DNA of 64,000 nt from Celeribacter neptunius (GCF_900113955.1 NZ_FORH01000001.1:1108395-1172394); one strand, 5' to 3'; positions 10,732 through 19,880 are shown, counted from the first letter of the stretch. The notes: a model not told the origin generated them from the letters alone. Made by a program: numbers and translations.

Positions 10732-11047
10732 GTAAACCTCCCAGTTTTCATACCCGGACACGGGCAAACGAAGCCTAGCGCCATCAGGTTAAAAATCAAT
10801 CGGTTCGAAACCAATCAAACAAGTTCACCAAAGCGCTTTGACACGCGCACAGCCTCTCTCATGCATCCTGAGGAGTCAATGACTCGGATCAAGCTCCGAG
10901 CCGCGTCGAGGGCGAAAAAATGACCGAAATCGTTTACGTTTACGGTACGTCACCGGTTCACAACCCCATAGGCTGTCGCAGCATGACTTTACCTGCCCCC
11001 CTGCATGAGGCTAGCCTGACGTCAAACCACGACACTGAAGGTCAAAA
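10732..11047. promoter_or_regulatory. Divergent aglE/aglR control region
   Basis: A 316-bp gap carrying the promoters of the agl operon and aglR. It contains the LacI-type palindrome CAAAGCGCTTTG at 10829-10840 and, nearer aglE, an imperfect dyad around ATCGGTTCGAAACCAAT (10799-10815). A CGTTTACGTTTACGG stretch lies near 10933 on the aglR side. No protein-coding frame of merit was seen. Confidence 0.65.
10829..10840. promoter_or_regulatory. Putative AglR operator 1
   Basis: A perfect 12-bp palindrome, CAAAGCGCTTTG, with the central CG and AAAGCGCTTT core typical of LacI/GalR-family operators. It sits 98 bases upstream of aglE and 207 upstream of aglR. The same 12 bases recur at 12244-12255 in front of the GH1/glucokinase genes. 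Confidence 0.75.
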
Positions 11048-12082
11048 ATGAACCTCAAAGAGCTTTCTGCCCTGCTTGGACTGTCCCAGACCACCGTGTC
11101 GCGGGCGCTCAACGGCTATCCGGAAGTGTCGGAACTGACCCGCAAGAAGGTCATGAAAGCTGCAAAACAGCATAATTACACACCCAACACCCGGGCCCGC
11201 GGCCTGGCGACCGGGCGCAACCATGCGGTCGGCCATGTGATCCCGCTCTCGACCGAACATGAGGTGGTGAACCCGGTGTTCACCGATTTCATCGCCGGCG
11301 CCTCCGAGATCTATTCGCGCGAAAATTTCGACATGCATCTCTCGGTGGTGCCCGACAGCGGCGAATCCGACGCCTATCGCAAGATCGCCGCCAAAGGGTC
11401 GGTCGACGGGGTGATCGTCCACGGCCCGAAGGAGAATGACCCGCGAATCAACCTGTTGCTCGAGATCGGCATGCCCTTTGTCGTGCATGGGCGCTCCGGC
11501 AGCAGCTCCGAGGGCGATTATTCCTGGGTCGACATGAACAACAGCCGGGCGTTCGAGCGCGCCACGCAATTCCTGATCGAACTCGGCCATCGCCGCATTG
11601 CGCTTTTGAACGGGCTGGAAAACATGGATTTCGCGGCAAAACGCCGGATCGGCTATCGCACGGCCCTCGAAACGGCGGGGCTCCCGGAGGACCCGGAGCT
11701 TTGCGCCTCCTCGGAAATGACGGAAGAATATGGGTTTTCCGCCACGTCCAGACTGTTGGAACTGGGCGATCCGCCGACCGCGGTGCTGGCCTCGTCGATC
11801 ATCATCGGCTTCGGTGTGCGCCGCGCCCTGGACACCGCCGGGCTGAAGATCGGCAAGGATGTCTCGCTCATCGTACATGACGACGATCTCTCCTATCTGC
11901 GCAACGGGTCCGATGAACCGATCTACACCGCCACGCGCTCTTCCGTGCGCCAGGCCGGCCGGATCTGCGCCGAGCTTTTGATGGAGCAGATCACGAACAA
12001 GGACAGCCCGCGCCGTCATGTGCTGTTGAATGCGGATCTGATCATCGGCCAGACCACAGGACCGGCGCCGCAGCGCATTTGA
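11048..12082 (+). CDS. aglR: LacI-family repressor of the alpha-glucoside operon
   Basis: A 344-residue regulator. The LacI helix-turn-helix is at residues 1-25 (LKELSALLGLSQTTVSRALN) with the hinge helix PNTRARGLATG. A periplasmic-binding-like domain follows with the ligand-domain motifs VDGVIVHGPKE, LGHRRIALLNG and a C-terminal QAGRICAELL. It diverges from aglE and precedes the glucosidase genes. Presumed to repress both units and be released by an alpha-glucoside; the ligand is inference. Confidence 0.9.
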   Translation: MNLKELSALLGLSQTTVSRALNGYPEVSELTRKKVMKAAKQHNYTPNTRARGLATGRNHAVGHVIPLSTEHEVVNPVFTDFIAGASEIYSRENFDMHLSVVPDSGESDAYRKIAAKGSVDGVIVHGPKENDPRINLLLEIGMPFVVHGRSGSSSEGDYSWVDMNNSRAFERATQFLIELGHRRIALLNGLENMDFAAKRRIGYRTALETAGLPEDPELCASSEMTEEYGFSATSRLLELGDPPTAVLASSIIIGFGVRRALDTAGLKIGKDVSLIVHDDDLSYLRNGSDEPIYTATRSSVRQAGRICAELLMEQITNKDSPRRHVLLNADLIIGQTTGPAPQRI

Positions 12083-12242
12083 CCCAGTGCCCAGCATCTG
12101 CCTGCCTTCCGCCTGCATCTGCCGACCGCGGGCGCGTGCAAGCTTTGGCCCGCCCCGCCATCCCCTTCGATGATAGCGCAAACGCCCCACCTCCGATCCG
12201 TCGCCGGGCGCATCACGGTTGCGCGTCCGATCTCGGAAAATT

Positions 12243-12256
12243 TCAAAGCGCTTTGA
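12243..12256. promoter_or_regulatory. Putative AglR operator 2, in the aglR-GH1 gap
   Basis: The 14-bp palindrome TCAAAGCGCTTTGA contains the same 12-bp core as the aglE operator. It lies 182 bases before the GH1 start in the otherwise gene-free 355-bp gap 12083-12437, which suggests a separate AglR-controlled promoter for the glucosidase-glucokinase pair. Nothing else notable was seen in that gap. Confidence 0.75.
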
Positions 12257-12437
12257 GCTTGCCTCACCCCCGCTCCGCCCGGTAAGCTCGCCACGACAGC
12301 TTACCCGGGGCGTCGCATTGGAATCATCCTCCGGACGACAGGATCGCAACTTCGCAGCGATGCAGATGTTATCGCTACCCCCTCCGGACCTGCCCCAGAC
12401 CTGACACAGACCGAGACACGGACGAAAGGCGAAACAC

Positions 12438-13790
12438 ATGCCCCAGACCCCATCCCAAACCCGCGATATCCGCCGCAGCGCCTTCCCCAAGGATTTCATC
12501 TTTGGCGCCGCCACCGCCGCCTATCAGGTCGAAGGTCACAAGTTCGGCAATGCCGGGCTGACCCACTGGGACACATTCGCCGCCACCCCCGGCAATGTGC
12601 TTCGCGCCGAGGACGGCGCCACGGCCTGTGACCAATATCATCGCTATGGCGCGGATATGGACCTGCTGAAAGACGGCAATTTCGATGCCTATCGGTTTTC
12701 GGCGAGCTGGGCCCGGGTGATCCCCGAGGGCCGCGGCGCCGTGAACCGCGAAGGGCTCGATTATTACGACCGGCTGACCGATGCGATTCTGGAGCGCGGG
12801 CTGCAGCCGCATCTGACGCTCTATCATTGGGAATTGCCTGCCGCGCTCTCCGATCTCGGTGGCTGGACCAATCCGGATGTGCATCGCTGGTTCGGCGATT
12901 ATGTCGAGGTGATCGATGAGCAAATCGGCGATCGCATGGCCTCCATCGCCACCATCAACGAGCCGTGGTGCGTCTCCTACCTGTCGCATATGCTCGGCCA
13001 TCATGCGCCGGGAATGCGCAATATCCGCGCGGCGGCGCGCTCCATGCATTATGTGCTCAAGGCCCATGGCGAGGCGATGACGCGGCTGCGGGCCAAAAAC
13101 CGCAAGAACCTCGGCATCGTGATCAATTTCGAACATGCCGCCCCGGCCAGCGACAGCGAGGCCGACATCGCCGCCGCCGCCACTCAGGACGCCACCAACA
13201 ACCGCTGGTTCATCGAAGCCATCGCCAAGGGGCAGTATCCGAAAGAGGCGCTTGTCGGTTTGGAAGCCCATCTGCCGAAGGGCTGGCAAGACGATATGGC
13301 GGCGATTGCCCAACCGATCGACTGGCTCGGGGTGAATTACTATTTCCGCCAGCTTGTCGCCCATGACGCCGACAGCCCCTGGCCGCACACGAAACCGGCC
13401 CAGGGCCATCTCGCCACCACCCAGATGGGCTGGGAGATCTACCCGGAAGGGCTCCGCGCGCTTCTGACCCGCCTGTCGCGCGATTATGTCGGTGACCTGC
13501 CGATCATGGTGACCGAGAATGGCATGGCCTGGGACGATCATCTCAGGAATGGCGAGGTCAATGATCCGGAGCGCTGCGCCTATATCGCCGATCACATGGC
13601 GGCAATGCAGGATGCGATCGACGCCGGGGTGAACCTGAAAGGATTCTTTTACTGGTCGCTTCTCGATAATTATGAATGGGCCTTCGGCTATGAGCGGCGC
13701 TTCGGCATGGTGCATGTCGACTTCGAAAGCTTGCAGCGGACACCGAAAGCCTCGTATCACATGCTCAAGACCCTGATTGAACGGACCTGA
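12438..13790 (+). CDS. bgl: GH1 beta-glucosidase
   Basis: A 450-residue cytoplasmic GH1 enzyme. N-terminal signature FPKDFIFGAATAAYQVEGH; acid/base Glu175 in TINEPW; nucleophile Glu360 in VTENG; aglycone-site motif FFYWSLLDNYEWAFGY near the C-terminus. Normal GH1 length. It would cleave beta-glucosides to glucose, which the next gene, three bases downstream, phosphorylates. In rhizobial-type loci an enzyme with this place is sometimes annotated as acting on alpha-glucosides, but GH1 motifs argue for beta. Confidence 0.95.
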   Translation: MPQTPSQTRDIRRSAFPKDFIFGAATAAYQVEGHKFGNAGLTHWDTFAATPGNVLRAEDGATACDQYHRYGADMDLLKDGNFDAYRFSASWARVIPEGRGAVNREGLDYYDRLTDAILERGLQPHLTLYHWELPAALSDLGGWTNPDVHRWFGDYVEVIDEQIGDRMASIATINEPWCVSYLSHMLGHHAPGMRNIRAAARSMHYVLKAHGEAMTRLRAKNRKNLGIVINFEHAAPASDSEADIAAAATQDATNNRWFIEAIAKGQYPKEALVGLEAHLPKGWQDDMAAIAQPIDWLGVNYYFRQLVAHDADSPWPHTKPAQGHLATTQMGWEIYPEGLRALLTRLSRDYVGDLPIMVTENGMAWDDHLRNGEVNDPERCAYIADHMAAMQDAIDAGVNLKGFFYWSLLDNYEWAFGYERRFGMVHVDFESLQRTPKASYHMLKTLIERT

Positions 13791-13793
13791 GAC

Positions 13794-14768
13794 ATGCCCA
13801 ACCATCCCGCCGACACTCTCACCCTGGTTGCCGATATCGGGGGCACCAATACACGCGTGGCCCTGGCCGACGGGGTGACGCTCCTGCCCGACACGGTGCG
13901 GCGCTATTCGAACCGGAAATTCCCCGGGCTCGAGAGCGTGCTGCGGCAATATCTCGAAGATGAGGGCGGGATTGATTGCAAGGGCGCCTGTGTCGCCGTG
14001 GCCGGCCCGGTGCGCGACGGCGTCGGCACCATGACCAATCTCGACTGGACCATCGACCGCGACACGCTGCGCCGTGCCACCCGCGCCGAACATGTCTCGA
14101 TCCTCAACGACCTGCAGGCCCAGGGCCATGCGCTCGGGCTTGTCGACCCGGAGAATATCCGCAGCGTGATCAAGGCGCCCGAAGCCTCGCCGCAGGCGGT
14201 GAAACTCGTGGTCGGCGTCGGCACCGGGTTCAATGCCGCGCCGGTGTTCGAGACCGACAGGGGCCGTTTCGTGGCGCCCTCGGAATGCGGTCACGCCAAC
14301 CTGCCGATCCGCAACGAACACGAGCTCGCCCTGTGCCAGTTCGTCGAGACCGCGCATGGTTTTCCGGCGGTCGAGGATGTGCTCTCGGGCCGCGGCCTCG
14401 AACGCGTCTACCTGTTTCTGGGCACGGAAGAAGGCGACGCCTATGAGAAATCCGCAGCCGAGATCATGGCCTCGGTCGAGGCCGACGACGATCCCCGCGC
14501 CACCGAGACCGCGCGGCTCTTCGTCAAGATCCTCGGCACGGTGGTGGGCAATCTCTCGCTCGTGCAATTGCCATTCGGCGGGGTTTACCTGGTCGGCGGC
14601 GTGGCCCGCCATATCGCCCCCTATCTCGATCTTTTCGATTTCGACGTGGCCTTCCGCGACAAGGGGCGCTTTGCCGGTTTCATGCAGAATTTCGCTGTCT
14701 CGGTGATCGAGGACGACTATGCCGCTTTGATCGGCTGCGCCTCGCACATGCACAACATATACCCATAA
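13794..14768 (+). CDS. glk: Glucokinase
   Basis: A 324-residue bacterial glucokinase (Glk family, not ROK). The phosphate-binding motif is LVADIGGTNTRVALADG (about 11-27). Catalytic Asp lies in the SILNDLQAQGHAL region, and the sugar-binding SECGHANLPIRNEHE segment and FGGVYLVGGVARHIAP follow. It converts glucose freed by AglA and the GH1 enzyme to glucose-6-phosphate, normally for the Entner-Doudoroff route in this group. Three bases separate it from the GH1 stop; a strong terminator follows. Confidence 0.95.
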   Translation: MPNHPADTLTLVADIGGTNTRVALADGVTLLPDTVRRYSNRKFPGLESVLRQYLEDEGGIDCKGACVAVAGPVRDGVGTMTNLDWTIDRDTLRRATRAEHVSILNDLQAQGHALGLVDPENIRSVIKAPEASPQAVKLVVGVGTGFNAAPVFETDRGRFVAPSECGHANLPIRNEHELALCQFVETAHGFPAVEDVLSGRGLERVYLFLGTEEGDAYEKSAAEIMASVEADDDPRATETARLFVKILGTVVGNLSLVQLPFGGVYLVGGVARHIAPYLDLFDFDVAFRDKGRFAGFMQNFAVSVIEDDYAALIGCASHMHNIYP

Positions 14769-14798
14769 CCAATTGATAAAATTGTTGTTTGAAAGATT

Positions 14799-14826
14799 CG
14801 CCTCCGGCCTCCGGGGGCGTTTTTTT
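14799..14826 (+). terminator. Terminator after glk
   Basis: CGCCTCCGG (14799-14807) pairs with CCGGGGGCG (14811-14819) with one G-T pair and a 3-base loop, followed by seven T residues. It separates the glucoside genes from the chemotaxis operon. Confidence 0.92.
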
Positions 14827-14861
14827 ATGATTTTTTCCATGCAAGATAAAAATTGAACGAC

Positions 14862-14876
14862 GTAACCTCGTTTTAA
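14862..14876. promoter_or_regulatory. CtrA-like box in the che operon promoter region
   Basis: GTAA-N7-TTAA, one mismatch from the CtrA consensus TTAA-N7-TTAA, lies about 90 bases before the first che gene. CtrA is known to control motility and chemotaxis genes in Rhodobacterales. Just downstream, CCCTTACA (14885-14892) and TGTAAGGG (14913-14920) form an 8-bp inverted repeat in the probable leader. Both assignments rest on pattern only. Confidence 0.4.
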
Positions 14877-14964
14877 CTCCCTGCCCCTTACACCAAGGGT
14901 TGTGACCGCAGTTGTAAGGGAAATTCGAGATGTCTCACCCCTGCCGAAAAAGAGGAGCGCGTAC

Positions 14965-15246
14965 ATGACCACGCATGTGCAACTTCATGACCGGCTTGAT
15001 TATCAATCCGTGGCCCCGCTCATGGCCGAGCTCAAGACCATCACGGATGATGAGCTGGTCATCGATGCTTCCAATATTCGCCACATGGGCACCCTGCCCC
15101 TGCAAGTGATCCTGGCCACCATCAAGATGCGTGACGCCGAGGGCAAGACCACCCGCCTGTGCAATGCCTCTGACAGCTGCGTCGATATTCTCGGCCTCTT
15201 TGGCTTTTCTCCCGAAACCCTAACTCAACCGGAGGCTTGGACATGA
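14965..15246 (+). CDS. STAS-domain protein at head of chemotaxis operon
   Basis: A 93-residue protein consisting only of a STAS (anti-sigma-antagonist-like) domain: LDYQSVAPLMAELK, DDELVIDASNIRHMGTLPLQVIL, then a C-terminal helix. The usual phosphorylatable Ser lies where His-Met-Gly occurs (IRHMGTL), so classic SpoIIAA-type phosphorylation looks absent. Start chosen by the GAGGAG ribosome site. Its stop overlaps the cheY start (ATGA). Such STAS proteins head che clusters in Rhodobacteraceae; the role is unknown, possibly a scaffold for the array. Confidence 0.8.
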   Translation: MTTHVQLHDRLDYQSVAPLMAELKTITDDELVIDASNIRHMGTLPLQVILATIKMRDAEGKTTRLCNASDSCVDILGLFGFSPETLTQPEAWT

Positions 15247-15608
15247 GTCTGGAAGTCCTTGCTGTCGACGACAGCCGCACCATGCGCGACATGCTCAACC
15301 TTGCACTTTCCTCGGCCGGCTTCACCGCCCATCTCGCCGAAGATGGCATTCATGGCCTTGAAGTGCTCGACGACATCGAACCCGATGTCATCATCACCGA
15401 TATCAACATGCCCCGCATGGATGGTTTCGGCTTCATCGACGCCGTCCGTTCCGAGGACAAATGGAGCCGTATCCCGATCCTCGTGCTCACCACGGAAAGC
15501 GCGGACGAGCTGAAAGCGAAAGCCCGCGCCGCCGGTGCCACCGGCTGGATCGTGAAGCCGTTCGACCCTGCGAAACTGGTAAAAGCCCTCCAAATGGTGG
15601 CTGGTTAA
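15243..15608 (+). CDS. cheY: Chemotaxis response regulator CheY (first copy)
   Basis: A 121-residue single receiver domain. Acid pocket Asp9/Asp10, phospho-acceptor Asp53 in ITDINMPRMDG, Thr83/84 and Lys105 in IVKPFDP are all present. Start is the ATG overlapping the STAS stop; GGAGG sits 7 bases upstream. Encoded ahead of cheA, it should receive phosphate from CheA and either bind the motor or act as a phosphate sink. Confidence 0.92.
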   Translation: MSLEVLAVDDSRTMRDMLNLALSSAGFTAHLAEDGIHGLEVLDDIEPDVIITDINMPRMDGFGFIDAVRSEDKWSRIPILVLTTESADELKAKARAAGATGWIVKPFDPAKLVKALQMVAG

Positions 15609-15618
15609 GAGGTTCCCT

Positions 15619-18102
15619 ATGTCCGACCCAATGGCAGAAATCCGCGCCTCGTTCTTCATCGAATGCGAGGAACTCCTGGAAAGCCTCCAGGATGGTCTCC
15701 AGATGATGGATGACGGCGACACCGATTCTGAAACGATCAATATCGTTTTCCGCGCGGTCCACTCGATCAAAGGTGGCGCGGGCGCATTCGGTCTGGACGA
15801 CCTTGTCCATTTTGCGCACCGGTTCGAAACCGCGATGGATGAGGTCCGCGCCGGACGCTTCCATCCCGACGGCGAAGCCATCCGCCTGTTCTTCACCTGC
15901 GCCGACATTCTCGGCGATCTGGTGCGGGCCGCGCGCGACGAGGGCGAAGTGCCCTCCGACGTGACCGACCCGGTGCTCGCGAAGCTCGAAAAGCTCGTCG
16001 GCGTCGAGGAGGAGGAAGAGGAAGATCTCGACTTCACCCCCGCCACCCTGTCGCTCGATCTCGGCGGCCTCGGGGGCGATCTTCCGGATCTCGGAGGCGA
16101 CCTGCCGGATCTGAGCGCCCTGCCCGCAACCGGCGCCGAGGATGACGACGCCCTGCCCCTGATGGCCGACAGCGCGGAACTCACCGCCGCGGCCCCCATC
16201 GGCACCGAACCGCTCGACATCGGCGCCCCGGAAGCCGTCGTCGCCAAAGGTTTCACCGTGTTCTTCAAGCCCGAGGATACGCTCTATGCCTCCGGCAACG
16301 AACCGCTCTACCTGTTCCGCGCCCTGCGCGATCTCGGCGATATCTCGGTCGTGGCGCATTGCGGCGATCTGCCGGCGCTCGACACGCTCGATCCGGACAC
16401 CGGCCACCTGTCCTGGACCGTGACCGTTCACACCGAAGAGCCGGAGCTGGCGGTGCGCGAAGTCTTCGAATTCGTCGACGGGCTGTGCCAGCTCGACATC
16501 ACCCCGCTCAAGGAGACCGGGGCTCCGATCGCCGAAGCCCCCGCGGTCACCGCCGCTGCAGAGGCCCCGGCGCCGCTGCCGCCGCTCGATTTTGCCGCGG
16601 ATCTTCCCAGCGATCTTTCGAGCGCGCCGACCGCCGAACTGCCGCCACTGACCCCGGCACCGACCGCGCCGGCCACCCCGGAATTGGCGCCCGCGCCCCT
16701 GCCGGAAACACCGATGGCCGCCGAGCTGCAGCCGATGCCCGAAGCCGCAGCAGCGGTCCCGCAGCCGGCCCCGAAAGCCGCCGCCAAAGCGGAAGAAAAG
16801 CCGGTCGTGAAGCCGGTCGCAAAATCCGAGGATGAGCCCGGCAAGCCCGCCGCTTCCTCCGCCCCGGCGAAAGCCACCGGCACCCCGACCCAGCCGCGCG
16901 CCACGGTGCGTGTGGATCTCGAACGTATTGATCGTCTCGTGAACCTTGTTGGTGAATTGGTGATCAATCAGGCGATGCTGAGCCAGTCGGTGACCGAGGC
17001 CGGTCTGCCGCCGAACTCGCCGGTTTCCACCGGTCTCGAGGAATTCCTGCAGCTGACCCGCGACATTCAGGAATCGGTGATGATGATCCGCGCCCAGCCG
17101 ATCAAATCGCTGTTCCAGCGCATGGGTCGGATCGTCCGCGAATCCTCGGCCTCTGTCGGCAAGGAAGTGCGCTTGCACACCGATGGCGAGAACACCGAGG
17201 TCGACAAGACCGTGATCGAACGGCTCGCCGATCCGCTCACCCATATGATCCGCAACGCCGTCGACCATGGGCTCGAGAGCCCCGAGAAACGTCTCGAGGC
17301 TGGCAAATCGCGCGAGGGCCATGTCACGCTCACCGCGCAGCATCGTTCCGGCCGCATCGTCATCGAAGTCAGCGACGATGGCGCCGGCATCAACCGCGAG
17401 CGCGTCAAGGCCAAGGCGATCGAAAACGGTCTGATCCCGGCGGATGCCCAGCTCAGCGACAGCGACATCGACAACCTGCTGTTCCTGCCGGGCTTCTCGA
17501 CGGCGGCAGAAATTTCCAACCTGTCCGGCCGCGGGGTCGGCATGGATGTGGTGAAAAGTTCGATCCAGGCGCTTGGCGGTCGCATCTCGATCACCTCGCA
17601 AGAGGGCAAGGGCACGACTTTCTCGATCTCCCTGCCGCTCACCCTAGCCGTGCTCGATGGCATGGTGGTGCGTGTCGATGACGAGACCCTCGTGGTGCCG
17701 CTCAACGCCATTCTCGAAACGCTCACCCTGACCGACAATGATCTCAAGGCGCTCGGGCCGGAAACCCATGTGGTGCAGATCCGCGGCGGCTTCGTGCCAC
17801 TGTTGGACCTCGGCGCCGAGCTTGGCTACCGCCAGCCCCTCGACAGCTATGTCGGCGGCATCGTGCTGCTGATCGGTCAGGAGGATGGCAACCGCGCCGC
17901 CCTCGTGGTCGATGCCATCGAAGATCAGCGCCAGGTGGTGATCAAAGGCCTCGAAGGCAGCTACGGGCGCGTCCCGGGCATCGCCGCCGCGACCATTCTG
18001 GGCGACGGACAAATCGCCCTCATTCTCGACCCGACCGATCTGGTCGGACAAGCTTCCGGACGTACCCGGACCCGTCAGCCGCAACCAGCACTCGTAGGAT
18101 AA
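15619..18102 (+). CDS. cheA: Chemotaxis histidine kinase CheA
   Basis: An 827-residue kinase, longer than the usual 650-700. P1 Hpt domain with phospho-His48 in FRAVHSIKGGAG. An acidic linker (VEEEEEEDLDF) follows. A globular region at about 213-300 (FTVFFKPEDTLYASGNEP) may be the P2-type domain. Then comes a long Ala/Pro linker (about 300-425), P3 dimerisation (RIDRLVNLVGELVINQAM), P4 ATPase with N-box MIRNAVDHGLESPEKR and G-boxes DDGAG and GRGVGMDVV, and a P5 CheW-like tail. The extra length comes from the linkers. Phosphorylates the neighbouring CheY proteins. Confidence 0.96.
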   Translation: MSDPMAEIRASFFIECEELLESLQDGLQMMDDGDTDSETINIVFRAVHSIKGGAGAFGLDDLVHFAHRFETAMDEVRAGRFHPDGEAIRLFFTCADILGDLVRAARDEGEVPSDVTDPVLAKLEKLVGVEEEEEEDLDFTPATLSLDLGGLGGDLPDLGGDLPDLSALPATGAEDDDALPLMADSAELTAAAPIGTEPLDIGAPEAVVAKGFTVFFKPEDTLYASGNEPLYLFRALRDLGDISVVAHCGDLPALDTLDPDTGHLSWTVTVHTEEPELAVREVFEFVDGLCQLDITPLKETGAPIAEAPAVTAAAEAPAPLPPLDFAADLPSDLSSAPTAELPPLTPAPTAPATPELAPAPLPETPMAAELQPMPEAAAAVPQPAPKAAAKAEEKPVVKPVAKSEDEPGKPAASSAPAKATGTPTQPRATVRVDLERIDRLVNLVGELVINQAMLSQSVTEAGLPPNSPVSTGLEEFLQLTRDIQESVMMIRAQPIKSLFQRMGRIVRESSASVGKEVRLHTDGENTEVDKTVIERLADPLTHMIRNAVDHGLESPEKRLEAGKSREGHVTLTAQHRSGRIVIEVSDDGAGINRERVKAKAIENGLIPADAQLSDSDIDNLLFLPGFSTAAEISNLSGRGVGMDVVKSSIQALGGRISITSQEGKGTTFSISLPLTLAVLDGMVVRVDDETLVVPLNAILETLTLTDNDLKALGPETHVVQIRGGFVPLLDLGAELGYRQPLDSYVGGIVLLIGQEDGNRAALVVDAIEDQRQVVIKGLEGSYGRVPGIAAATILGDGQIALILDPTDLVGQASGRTRTRQPQPALVG

Positions 18103-18106
18103 GACC

Positions 18107-18574
18107 ATGACTGACAATGAAAAACAGACCGATTCTACATCGATCGAACTGCTGTCCTTCCGCGTTGGCGGCCAGGATTACTCCGTCGATATCATGTCCG
18201 TTCGGGAAATTCGCGGCTCGGCCAAGGCCACCTCGCTGCCGCATGCGCCGTTCTTCGTGAAAGGTGTGATCAACCTGCGCGGTACGGTCTTGCCGATCAT
18301 CGATCTCTCCGCCCGTCTGGGTCTCCAGACCGGCGAGGACACCGAGCGCAACGTCATCATCGTCGTCGATCTCGGCGGCCGCACCGCCGGGTTGATGGTC
18401 GATGCCGTCTCCGACATTCTCGCCATTCCGACCGAAGAAATGCAGCCGCCGCCGGATCTTGCCGCGGATGAGGCCCGGACCTTCGTTTCTGCGCTGACCA
18501 TCGTCGACGGCCGGATGATCCGCATTCTGGACCTTGAAGCCGTCATGCCCCCGCAAGGCGAGGAGGTCGCTTGA
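18107..18574 (+). CDS. cheW: Chemotaxis coupling protein CheW
   Basis: A 155-residue CheW domain: LLSFRVGGQDYSVDIMSVRE at the start, LPHAPFFVKGVINLRGTVLPIIDL in the middle and GLMVDAVSDIL late. It links receptors to CheA in the polar array. Four bases separate it from cheA, and its stop overlaps the cheR start. No receptor gene lies in the window, so its receptors are encoded elsewhere. Confidence 0.96.
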   Translation: MTDNEKQTDSTSIELLSFRVGGQDYSVDIMSVREIRGSAKATSLPHAPFFVKGVINLRGTVLPIIDLSARLGLQTGEDTERNVIIVVDLGGRTAGLMVDAVSDILAIPTEEMQPPPDLAADEARTFVSALTIVDGRMIRILDLEAVMPPQGEEVA

Positions 18575-19494
18575 GCGAACTGTCCCCCATAACCGGACGC
18601 CCGAAGATCGTCTCTGACATCTCGGCGCAGGCCTTTGCCCGGATTGCGCAGATCGCGCAACGCGAAGCCGGGATCATGCTGGCCGAAGCCAAGGTCTCGA
18701 TGGTCAAATCGCGACTGACACGGCGTCTGCGCGTGCTGGAAATGGCAAATTTCGACGATTATCTGGACTATCTGGAACATTCCGGCGACCCGAAAGAGTT
18801 GGAATGTTTCATTTCGGCCCTGACCACCAATGTCTCGCATTTCTTCCGTGAGAACCATCATTTCGAGAATCTCGCGACCAATGTGGTGCCCCTGCTGCGT
18901 CAGAAACTCGCGGCTGGCGGAAAGGTGCGGATCTGGTCGGCCGGGTGTTCCAATGGTCAGGAGCCCTATTCGATCGCCATCACGCTCCTGGACAAGGCCC
19001 CGGATCTGGCACAGAAGGATGTCAGGATCCTCGCCACGGATATCGACCCGGAGGTGATCGCCCATGCCAAGCGCGGCGAATATATCGGCTCCCTGACCAC
19101 CGGTCTGACCGATGATATCATCTCGCGGCATTTCACGCGCTCCGAGCGCGACGGAGAGATCGTTCTGACAGCGAAGCCGGAGATCAAGAAACTGGTGTCC
19201 TTCAATCAGCTCAACCTGCATGCCGACTGGCCGATGAAGCTGAAATTCGACGTCATTTTCTGCCGCAATGTGGTGATCTATTTCGACGAGCCGACACAGA
19301 CCAAACTGTTCCGCCGCTTCGCCGATATCCTTGAACCCGGCGGTATCCTGATGCTCGGCCATTCCGAGCGGCTGAACGAAAACGTGAGCCCACTGTTCGA
19401 AAGTTCGGGCGTGACCACCTACAGGACACGCCCCAATATCAATAAACCATCACCTGCCCCTACCGGAGCACTTGAAAGTAAAGGAAAGATCTGA
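18571..19494 (+). CDS. cheR: Chemotaxis receptor methyltransferase CheR
   Basis: A 307-residue SAM-dependent glutamate methyltransferase. An N-terminal helical domain (ARIAQIAQREAGIMLAEAK) is followed by the SAM domain with the CheR motif IWSAGCSNGQEPYSIAI, acidic loop LATDIDPEVI and DVIFCRNVVIYF. The start is TTG at 18571, overlapping the cheW stop (TTGA) and preceded by a near-perfect AGGAGGT ribosome site. The usual partner esterase CheB is not in this cluster. Confidence 0.94.
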   Translation: MSELSPITGRPKIVSDISAQAFARIAQIAQREAGIMLAEAKVSMVKSRLTRRLRVLEMANFDDYLDYLEHSGDPKELECFISALTTNVSHFFRENHHFENLATNVVPLLRQKLAAGGKVRIWSAGCSNGQEPYSIAITLLDKAPDLAQKDVRILATDIDPEVIAHAKRGEYIGSLTTGLTDDIISRHFTRSERDGEIVLTAKPEIKKLVSFNQLNLHADWPMKLKFDVIFCRNVVIYFDEPTQTKLFRRFADILEPGGILMLGHSERLNENVSPLFESSGVTTYRTRPNINKPSPAPTGALESKGKI

Positions 19495-19880
19495 TGGCAC
19501 TCAGGGATCAACTCCGTGTCATGGTCGTCGACGATATGTCCACCAGCCGCGGACTTATCACAAACGCTCTGGACTCCTACGGGATTCGCAATGTGACGAG
19601 TGCCGCGGACGGTCCGTCGGCGCTGCAGAAACTGGCGGTCTCGCCAGTGCATCTCGTCATTTCGGACTACAACATGCCGGGCATGGACGGGCTTCAGCTC
19701 CTGCATGCGCTGCGCTCCAACGGCCCGACCCGTGGCGTCGGCTTCCTGTTGATCACCGGTCGTGCGGATCGCGAGATCATCGACATGGGCAAACGCCTCG
19801 GGATGAACAACTTCCTGAAGAAACCGTTCGATCCGGCCCGCCTGCGCGCCGCCATCGAAGCCATCGTAGGGAAACTGTAA
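19494..19880 (+). CDS. cheY: Chemotaxis response regulator CheY (second copy)
   Basis: A 128-residue receiver domain with Asp13/Asp14, phospho-Asp58 in ISDYNMPGMDG, Thr88 and a KKPFDP lysine near 109. Its ATG shares one base with the cheR stop, and AAAGGAA precedes it. Sequence is clearly different from the first CheY, so the two may split motor control and sink functions. It is directly coupled to the small DxxxQ protein that follows. Confidence 0.92.
   Translation: MALRDQLRVMVVDDMSTSRGLITNALDSYGIRNVTSAADGPSALQKLAVSPVHLVISDYNMPGMDGLQLLHALRSNGPTRGVGFLLITGRADREIIDMGKRLGMNNFLKKPFDPARLRAAIEAIVGKL

Noticed and set aside
12375-14972. An 865-codon open frame on the minus strand opposite the GH1 and glucokinase genes
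   Set aside because: Same cause: long antisense frame without recognisable sequence, spanning two genes with catalytic motifs on the other strand.
15487-17601. A 704-codon Gly/Arg-rich frame opposite cheA
   Set aside because: Composition reflects the complement of the Ala/Pro/Glu linker of CheA; no start signal or domain.
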